Translations under genes and position numbers: made by a program | In this document: in pieces, positions 21,936-28,885 of the stretch | Layout of the letters: each line of letters starts with the position of its first letter | Position numbering within the stretch: the first letter of the stretch is position 1 | Source: Ophiothrix spiculata | Lineage: Eukaryota; Echinodermata; Ophiuroidea; Amphilepidida; Ophiotrichidae | Length of the DNA: 28,885 bases | Direction: 5' to 3' (one strand) | NCBI GenBank assembly: GCA_000969725.1 | Contig: JXSR01S044447.1 | Notes under the pieces: model-generated | What the model saw: the letters and a program-made list of their open reading frames with translations, nothing else | Told to the model about the DNA's origin: nothing | Databases searched by the model: none

Positions 21936-22008
21936 TACATAGATAAGTTAGGTTCATTTATCTCTGAGACCGGCAAACAAGATGATAGGTCAGTAATTAT
22001 TTTAACAC
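21936..22008. repeat. Start of block Q, copy B (truncated)
   Basis: The MITE right flank TACATAGATAAGTTAGG continues as Q up to TTATTTTAACAC (about 22008). It then jumps to LINE sequence. The remaining 2 kb of Q are missing at this place. Confidence 0.8.
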
Positions 22009-23010
22009 ATGCTTTGGGACATACAATGCATACTTTTTAGCAGGTTCCCCATCAGGCATGCGCAGTACATGTCCAAGGAATTTCAATTGACGACTCCTGG
22101 CTCTCTCGACAAGGGGCACAGTCTCCGTAAGGTTGTAGATAATAACATTTGGTACTCTATCAATCCTTTTGATGTTTAACATTATACGGTAACATGATGT
22201 GCCAAAGGAGTTGATTTTATTCTCCATATCCTTAGAGATTATCCATTACTCGCAGCCATACAACAATATGTGACCTGCTCTGTCGAAACCCTGACAAAGT
22301 CGCACAAATCCCTTTTTCAAATTTTACCAAATTTAAAATGGAAAAATTATAAGCTTTCCAATGATATATCACACTCTAGGATCGCTCAATGTTTTGTATG
22401 TCAAAAAGTGATATTTAGGTTGAAAATTCCTTTGTTTTCTATTGATTTGTGACAACTTTATTGGGCTATATCTCCTTAAGTGTTCTGGCGACTTTGTCCG
22501 GGTTATGTTGGAGCAAGTCACATATGGTGACACACAAGCTGCTCTAATTTCCAGAAAGCAGTCCATGCAAGAGCTCTCCTTCTCTTCAGGTCGCTGTCAC
22601 TTGATCCCATCATGGAACCCAAGTATCTGAAGTCATTTACATGGTTGATTGATTTACCATATACTTGGAGGGGAAGCTGTGGATGACAGTTGATAGTCAT
22701 GAACTCTGTTTTTGGTGCGCTGATGATAAGACCAAGGTCTCCAGCTGCCAGAGATGTACGTGTTAGCTGCGACTGTGCGCGTGTCATTGATGACTCAAGA
22801 AGTGCAATGTCATCGGCGAAGTCTAAATCATTTAGGAATTTAGCTGGATATCTTCTTGATTGTCTTGGATGAGTCTCGACCCCTGTGCCAGGTTCAGATG
22901 CATTTCCTAACAAGTAGTCAACAAGAATGATAAATAGGAATGGTGCTTAAACATCACCTTGAAGAACTCCAGTTGTTACGTTAAAGGGTTCCGAGGTTCC
23001 TCCATCAACC
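22009..23010 (-). pseudogene. Non-LTR reverse transcriptase relic
   Basis: On the minus strand this shows, in order, GVLQGD (22953-22970), FADD (22809-22820, in LDFADDIALLE), DFRYLGSMM, FWKLEQL, ILLYGCE (about 22249-22269) and RQLKFLGHVLRMP. These are ordered boxes of RTE/I-like LINE polymerases widespread in invertebrates. In-frame stops (22947-22949, 22246-22248) and a MITE at 22287-22504 disable it. The N-terminal half with the endonuclease and the extreme C-terminus are missing; the relic stops within a YALYVPKH stretch at the Q junction. The clade is uncertain. Confidence 0.8.
22287..22504. mobile_element. Small MITE inside the LINE relic, about 216 bp
   Basis: The ends are AACCCTGACAAAGTCGC and GCGACTTTGTCCGGGTT, an inverted pair of 17 bp with one mismatch. 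It separates the FWKLEQL and ILLYGCE parts of the reverse transcriptase, which in relatives are only about 20 to 25 residues apart. The target duplication is not clear, so the superfamily is open. Confidence 0.7.
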
Positions 23011-23020
23011 ATGGGATATT

Positions 23021-23436
23021 GGACTTTAAAACAGCATCAAACACACTATATGTTCAAAATATTTGATAGCAAATGACTTTGAGAGTTACAACAGATATAT
23101 TTGTCCCCACATTAGGCTGTTAAGAACCTTAAAATTCAAAAAAATGCCTGTACTGAGATCCAAAATGGCCGCCAAAATACGTTTTTAATGCGCTAAAAAT
23201 GGATTAATGGACTTTAAAACAGCATCAAACACACTATGTGTTCAAAATATTTGATAGCAAATGACTTTAAGAGTTACAACAGATATATTTGTCCACAAAT
23301 TAGGCTGTTAACAAGCATAAAATTGAAAATAATGCCTATACTGAGATCCAATATGGCCGCCAAAATATGTTTTAGTGCGTTAAAATGGGTTAAAGGACTT
23401 TAAAACAGTATCAAACATCCTATATGTTCAAAATAT
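23021..23436. repeat. 188-bp tandem repeat, 2.2 units
   Basis: Units start at 23021, 23209 and 23395 with GGACTTTAAAACAG. Both full units carry ATATGGCCGCC or AAATGGCCGCC near their ends and GAGTTACAACAGATATATTT in the middle. The partial third unit ends against repeat R. No coding potential. Confidence 0.9.
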
Positions 23437-23720
23437 AGTTCAACTTTGTGTCAAAATATCCTAAGTCACATTTCACTTTTAATCTAGCCAGAATCTAAAT
23501 ACGTAGATTACATTCAATGTAAGAAGACACAAATTCACTAATATGTAATAACATATACATGTATACAACGTGACGCCTTCAGGCGTATCATCTTCCCATG
23601 GCGAATGTATGACATATTATAATCATCGCTCTTTATTTTGATATGAAGCCTCTAAGAGAAATGTTGTTACATATGCGGTATCTTATACACGAGTAAATTG
23701 CAGTATTACGTGAGTTGATT
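23437..23720. repeat. Dispersed repeat R, partial copy
   Basis: Begins at GTTCAACTTTGTGTCAAAAT, the same internal point where copy A begins, and follows 17211 onward past CCTCTAAGAGAAATGTTGTT. Like copy A it lacks the left half. Confidence 0.8.
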
Positions 23721-23910
23721 TCAGTAAAATATGCACTACCTCAAAAAAGCTTTGTCGCCCACTGGTATCTAATCTGATATTGTAAAATTTAGCCATATTC
23801 TGAATGTGGAGAGCAGATCTTTAATTTAAAACCATTATCATAAAGTAAGGTGCAGGCCCGTAGCCCCGGGGTTGGGTGGGTGCGGCTGTGGCGTTGTACC
23901 CCCAATTACT
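23721..23910. other. Short anonymous stretch with GC-rich patch
   Basis: GC-rich sequence at about 23852-23900, containing GCAGGCCCGTAGCCCCGGGG, stands out from its AT-rich setting. It resembles the ends of some DNA transposons, but no partner end was found. Confidence 0.4.
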
Positions 23911-24620
23911 CTATCTGAATGTTCAATGTCAGAAGAAAAAAAAATTGTTAAAATAATTCTACCGATTAGCGGCAATTTTGACCTGTGATGTGATCAATGT
24001 CAAATTGGTTTAAGCTACGAAGTTCAGATTTGAAGACATTTAAATAATTAATCGATAAAAGCCTTTTAAAATACCCTGTTACCTCGATCATAAGAACATG
24101 TTACCTTGATCATAAGAACACATTCAAATCCAGACATAGCAAACAATCACTATTTTGGGATTACAAGATATGAAAGTGCTTGCTGATCTGTTAATAAAAT
24201 ATGACAATTTAACAGGAGGACCATCGTAGATTTTTCGCCACATCAGGATTTGAAGTAGAGCTGATGAGGTTCTTATGATCAAGATTATAGGGTATGTCAT
24301 ATCCCCTTTTCTGTTTAAAAAAACCCACAATACATGCATATATTCATTATATTCGTTATAATTTGCATGCAGTAATAATTTTCTACAGTGATACCAGTTT
24401 CGTTCAACTTTGTGTCAAAATATCCCCAGTCACATTTCAATTTTAATCTAGTCAAAGTCTGAATACGTAGATTACATTCAATGTAAGAAGACACTACTTC
24501 ACTAACATGTAATAACATAGAACGTGACGCCTTCAGGCAGATCATGTTCCCATGACGGATGTATGACATAATCATCGCTCTTTATTTTGATATGGAACCT
24601 CTTAGAGAAATGTTGTTACA
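23911..24620. repeat. Dispersed repeat R, full-length copy with insert
   Basis: Aligns with 16945-17436 on both sides of a 219-bp MITE (24074-24292). It leads directly into block O at 24626, which fixes the order R then O in this unit. Confidence 0.85.
24074..24292. mobile_element. TA-flanked MITE, 219 bp, in repeat R
   Basis: The left end CCCTGTTACCTCGATCATAA and the right end (inward) CCCTATAATCTTGATCATAA form an inverted repeat of about 24 bp, with TA on both sides (24072-24073, 24293-24294). The left terminal phrase is repeated directly (GATCATAAGAACA at 24087 and 24108). The uninterrupted paralog near 17115 confirms the insertion. It is non-coding. Confidence 0.85.
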
Positions 24621-24625
24621 TTGAA

Positions 24626-25815
24626 CAGATACACCACTGTTACCTTTTATATAAATTGTGAATTGATAGATGAGAAAAAATACTTTTGCTTCAACAAAAA
24701 TAAATCTTAGCTATTCACGCTGTTGACTGTCATTTAATGCATATATGGCATTATTGATAGGATTATATACACATTATAGGTTTTCAAAATATATCTGGAT
24801 TATATTTATGCAAACTAGATTTGAATACAAAATCTATTCCCATCATGGTACACATTTTATGAAAATAAACACGATTAAAGCAAGGCAAACAAAGTCTGAC
24901 ATCAAGCAAGCACGTCATATCGGTGTCAGATAGCAATATTAGAATGACGAAATGTAATCAGAAATCCAGGTAAAATGTCTAGATATGAATTTCGTATATC
25001 CTAGATAACTGACATGTAATGTCTTTATCTGAATAAAGTTTAGTGCAAATTAAATTTATCAATAGTTGATCACCTTTTTAGAAGATAGAGAACTGTCCAT
25101 ATCAGGATTGTATTTTATATTTTGATTGCTTTTCTATTCTGGTTTTGGAATCCTGATTAAATAATCCTGATTAGTAATGTAGGAAAGTATGATTCCAATT
25201 TGATTTGTCTATGACATTTTAGGAATATGTTTTGTCAAAATGTAAATAATTGCAATGTCTTCAGCCTGACATTGCGCATCAGGTTATTCTCCCCTGGATT
25301 AACGTTAAGTATTGATTCGCTGTCCCGAAAGACTTTCCACAATTCAAAACAACAGAAAATGTAAACCAAATTGCCGCTTACTTAAATTTTGGAAGTATAC
25401 ATTGCACGTTTCGGGTTACACAGGAAAAGCCACAAATAAAAGAAGTTCAGCATTATATTTGAATTAGTTGAGAAAATATGCATTGGAATTAGTAAAAACA
25501 AGTTAATGATTTGTCAAGTGTGCCTTACATATAACTTAAAATGGCGGGAAAGTTTCAAGTAAAGGTCGACAACCACGATTTCAGAATGGAGTCATGAGAT
25601 TTTCTTCGTAGACATAGTAGGGAATATTTCTAAAAGTTTTTTACGGTAAAAATAACATTTCATAACAAATAGAAACCATACTATTAGAAATCATTGATGT
25701 TTTGGATTGTCAATAAAACATTATTTAGAAGCATCTCATTCCAGAATGTGATGTTAATGTTATGGTTAAGTCTATTGTTTTCTGACCGTGCATTTTAATA
25801 TTTCAAACTGGTATA
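24626..25815. repeat. Duplicated blocks O and P, copy C
   Basis: Colinear with 19398-20570. At its end it reads CTGGTATATATAGATAAG, the joined P/Q sequence with no MITE, whereas copy B carries the MITE at exactly this point. Confidence 0.85.
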
Positions 25816-26062
25816 TATAGATAAGTTAGGTTCATTTATCTCTGAGAAAGGCACACAAGATGATAGGTCAGTGATAATGTTAACACTTTACGAAAACCAG
25901 AACCGAAAGTATGAAATAGGTTCTGAAATATCCCTGAAAGGGCATAGTAGTTTTTCCGATACAAAAAAGCTGCTTTGCAGAGTTGAATCAGCTATTACAT
26001 CAGCAAGAATGATCGAATTTGTGTTTCTAAAAATGAAAAGAGAACAAGAATCAGCAAAAGAA
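25816..26062. repeat. Block Q start, copy C1
   Basis: The first 247 bp of Q, directly joined to P. It stops near AATCAGCAAAAGAAT and is followed by MITE sequence. The same 247 bp occur again at 26683-26930. Confidence 0.85.
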
Positions 26063-26065
26063 TAA
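25871..26065 (+). other. Short open stretch in Q copy C1, function unknown
   Basis: A 64-codon frame containing GSEISLKGHSSFSDTKKLLC and then MIEFVFLKMKREQ, ending at the MITE junction. In copies A and C2 the first half has stops. The second half matches the starts of the frames at 2441 and 26872. It may be the best-kept piece of a decayed coding segment, but no domain is recognised. Confidence 0.15.
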
Positions 26066-26674
26066 ACCCTACAATCTTTGCGGGCAATTTTCAGGTGTTT
26101 AACGTATATTCAGAAAGTATGTAAAGATTGCATTTTCTAGCCCATGAGTTAAACTTTTATATACCGTTTGTTTCATTTCAATCAGTAGTATACAACAAAA
26201 GTTATGTTGTATCAAACTTTTGGGTGGATTTTTGTCTGGTCCAATTTCATGATTATTAGCTATAAAGTAAGGGTGTTTCTGAATGGAATAAAAATGAGTC
26301 ACCTTGGGAAAACTTATCATATCTGTCTTATTTTTACATCAAATTTGTTCATTTTTCAGCATAGATAAAAGAAAGCATTTGCGTAGTGAATAAGTAAACA
26401 TCGTTACGGTTGAGTGAACAGATCAATGTCAATACTCAATTGGGCTCAATTCAAGGGGAACTTGTGAAAATCGTGAAATTGGACCAGTCAATTTTACATC
26501 CAAGTATTTGACAAAGCATAACTTTTGTTGTACACAACCGATTGAAATGAAACAAACAGTATCTAAAAGTTCATTTCAAGGGCTATAAAATGTTATCTTT
26601 TTATACTTTCTAACTATGCGTTAAACAAGAAAATTACACGCAAAGACTGTAAGGTTTTTTTCTGGGACACCCTG
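26064..26674. mobile_element. TA-flanked MITE, second copy, left end trimmed
   Basis: Same family as 20573-21933. The right end GGGACACCCTG is at 26674 followed by TATATATAGATAAG. The left end lacks about 16 terminal bases and begins near ACCCTACAATCTTTG. It has about 190 extra internal bases (26218-26410) and no LTR insertion. Confidence 0.8.
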
Positions 26675-26871
26675 TATATATAGATAAGTTAGGTTCATTT
26701 ATCTCTGAGACCGGCAAACAAAATGATATGTCAGTAATTATTTTAACACTGTACCAAAATCAGAAACGGAAGTAGGAAATGGGTTCTGAAATACCCCTGA
26801 AAGGGCATTATGATTTTTCCGATAAAAAATAGCTGCTTTGCAGAGTAAAATCCGCTATTACATCAGTTAGA

Positions 26872-27078
26872 TTGATCGAATTTGTGTTTCTAAAAATGAA
26901 AAGAGAACAACAAATCAGCAAACGATTTAATACAAACGATAGCAATATATTTCGTGATTCTTGTCTTATGCCAGATGATACTTTAAACTATATCACTCAT
27001 AATACTACAAAGCTTGTTGCGCCTATTCAATCAAGAATCAGCTTTTACAACTCTGTGTTTATCGTATCTAATACCTAG
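26872..27078 (+). other. Short open stretch in Q copy C2, function unknown
   Basis: A 68-codon frame (MIEFVFLKMKREQQ start) matching the frame at 2441-2623, with an indel near the middle that leaves TTKLVAPI in the same frame. No known motif. Confidence 0.15.
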
Positions 27079-27215
27079 GGGTAACATTACGACTGAGACG
27101 TGCACTGAATCTGCAATTGTAATTGAATTCAGCCTGTGGTAGTTGATGTCAATGAATAATTGCAAGAACATATTCCAGGTTATACTTTGTTGTGAATATT
27201 GGATAATGAAAAGAA

Positions 27216-27431
27216 TTATTTTGATACTTTGGCCTTGAGGAAAATGAGAAATCGTGTTGATGTATCTGGAGTCTCTGATTTAATGTGCTCAGCTAGAAAA
27301 TGGATATTATTCAACATTGATACACAGGAAAGGGTATATGGGTGAAATACAAGCAGATACATATATTTGCATCCGCTCAAGTTAAATGACTTAACTACAA
27401 AGATACCACAGAGTCCGTAGGGTGCACCCAT
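27216..27431 (-). other. Short open stretch shared by Q copies, copy C
   Basis: A 71-codon counterpart of 2808-3020, from MGAPYGLCGIF to FLKAKVSK. It has one extra codon. It starts at the same ATG as the shared part of copy A, so I take that as the more likely start if it is real. Confidence 0.2.
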
Positions 27432-27802
27432 TTAAAAAAAAAAGCATTTGACATAGCTTCCGCTTTTTGCAGTGGTGCTCATCTCCATTACCTTAGCGTT
27501 TAAGCAAGACTATATTGTGTATGTTTGTGTGGAGTACCAATCTCCTCCCTCAAAAATATTTAGTTTCAAGTAGTTTTTAACATACAGGTGTAGTAAGAAT
27601 GTAAGTCCCTGTTCTTATTTTGCGGGGTGTACAGTAAAGTTTGGGCTAACAACTCTCACGCAACATTAGTTTCACGCTTTATTCCGTTAATGTCTATTAA
27701 AGGTGGAGTACCATTTCAGGGGGACTAAGATTACTTTCACACCGGCACGTATTTCTATCACCTGGAGCAATATGGACAGATGATCTTTGTTAAGCACTCA
27801 AC

Positions 27803-27853
27803 GCTGCGAACCAACCTTGCGACCGTAAGTCCAACGCTCTAAAGCCTTGCTCA
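27803..27853 (-). other. tRNA-like A/B-box segment, copy C
   Basis: On the minus strand TGAGCAAGGCTTTAGAGCG and, about 22 bp further, GGTTCGCAGC resemble RNA polymerase III A and B boxes. TTGGACTTACGGTC between them looks like an anticodon region. The arrangement recalls the head of a tRNA-derived SINE, but no full cloverleaf and no SINE 3' tail are seen. Confidence 0.3.
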
Positions 27854-28761
27854 CAATTTGAAGAATTCACATACTTGAAGGGACTCGAACTTCTCCTCAA
27901 ACATGACGTACCTCCAGTGGGCTTGGGGTTGGCAAACTTGCGAGTTCTCAGGCAAAAGTACACAGTGATAGGTTGCACCCTTAACTATAACGTAGGTTCT
28001 AGCTAAGCTTACTCATTAAAACGGTCCCCGTTAAGCATTAAAGCAAAAGTCTCAAAACACATTTCAAAAATTGGCGATATTAAAATTATTTGGATGCCCT
28101 TCAACTAGATTTAAGTGGATGAAGGAACTTCACATTTTAATTTGCAACACTGTCTTAAACATAAGAAACATATGTACTAATTTTACGTTGAAAATAAACT
28201 ACGTCTGCATTGAAGACCCCAAAATGTCTGGATATTTTCTCGCAAATGCAAAAAGAGCGATCAAAGAAAATTTTGTAATTTTATAACATAACGGTATCAT
28301 TTCCTTCCTAGAAAAATGTTCATTCTCTGTAAAATGTTGGCTAGTGCAATTTGATGCAAGCAACCTTATTGTAAAAATCATTATGATGCAGAACATAACC
28401 AGGTATTGCTTTAGACTGAATAATCGAATTTATGTTCCTGAATCAATGAGTCGAACACCAACAATCAAATTAAACTGGCGGAGTTTCTGACTGTTACTTA
28501 GAAATCCTAGTGCATGCATGAGGTAAAATTGGAGGTGACCTATATTTCTAATTTAAACTAACCTTTGAATTAAATGTTCGCCAGTGTTTTAGCTTATACT
28601 GCGATATACGGGCACACTGAAGGCAAGAAAAAGTTAAAAACTAGGAAAGTTTAAATCATTGTTATGTCATATCGATTAATGAAGTGTAACATGATACAGT
28701 ATCTGAAATAGGTTCTATACAACTTACAACTTACATCGTTATAGACAAAAATACTACGGTA

Positions 28762-28885
28762 TGTTACGGTCAGAGATGTTAAATGACCAAGGCCAAATTC
28801 ACCTTACGGGTTCTTAAATGAAGCAAAATAAATACACTGAAATTTGGAATACTTTACAAAAACTTTTAATGCAAGTACTTTCTTT
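28762..28885 (-). mobile_element. LTR fragment at window edge
   Basis: Begins TGTTACGG, right after a break in Q. It shares TTCGGGTT/TACGGGTT and AATAAATACACTG spacing with the solo LTR at 20909, so it is a diverged member of that family in the same orientation. The rest lies outside the window. Whether it is a solo LTR or a full element is unknown. Confidence 0.7.

Larger units (their letters stand above)
26675..28761. repeat. Block Q, copy C2
   Basis: Follows the MITE right end with the same junction as copy B, then aligns with 2268-4363 almost throughout. Small indels break frames relative to copy A, for example one base near 28178 and 8 bp near 27876. It ends where an LTR begins at 28762. 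Confidence 0.85.

Noticed and set aside
1-28885. CRISPR array, bacterial operon or phage content
   Set aside because: No direct repeats with unique spacers of constant length, no operon-like gene packing, and all recognisable protein remnants are eukaryotic retroelements.

Overview
The window is AT-rich eukaryotic DNA that holds no recognisable intact host gene. What can be identified is transposon relics, minisatellites and long duplicated blocks. The mix (non-LTR reverse transcriptase relics, a Gypsy-type solo LTR, hAT-like and TA-flanked non-autonomous DNA elements, foldback elements, a minisatellite joined to a tetranucleotide repeat) suggests an invertebrate genome, possibly a marine one such as a mollusc. 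The species cannot be fixed from the sequence. There is one assembly gap (78 N at 15262-15339).

Layout. Positions 1-4982 hold a 50-bp minisatellite with a tetranucleotide tail, then blocks here named P (1557-2267), Q (2268-4363) and R (4761-4982). Positions 4983-13400 are mostly anonymous, with a 268-bp tandem duplication (7375-7932), a foldback element (8857-9536), an hAT-like MITE with 8-bp target duplications (10042-10465), a 5'-truncated LINE end (11426-12066) and a second foldback element (12210-12777). Positions 14416-16648 are a diverged duplicated block (D) whose second copy is split by the N gap and by a LINE reverse transcriptase relic on the minus strand. R returns at 16945-17436. 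Positions 18417-22008 repeat the minisatellite and tail, then blocks O, P and the start of Q, with a TA-flanked MITE that carries a solo LTR. Positions 22009-23010 are a second LINE relic split by another MITE, followed by a 188-bp tandem repeat and two R copies. One of those R copies carries a 219-bp MITE. Positions 24626-28761 are a third O-P-Q block with an internal tandem duplication around a MITE. The window ends inside another LTR related to the solo LTR.

The order O-P-Q-(D-like)-R recurs, so the window looks like several diverged copies of a unit of about 4 to 5 kb, later disturbed by insertions. The paralogous copies serve as empty-site controls, which lets the insertions be ordered: the MITE entered P/Q first, then the LTR entered the MITE. 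Nearly all open reading frames are short and lie inside repeats. I call only the reverse transcriptase fragments as coding-derived. A few short open stretches shared by the Q copies are described as doubtful.
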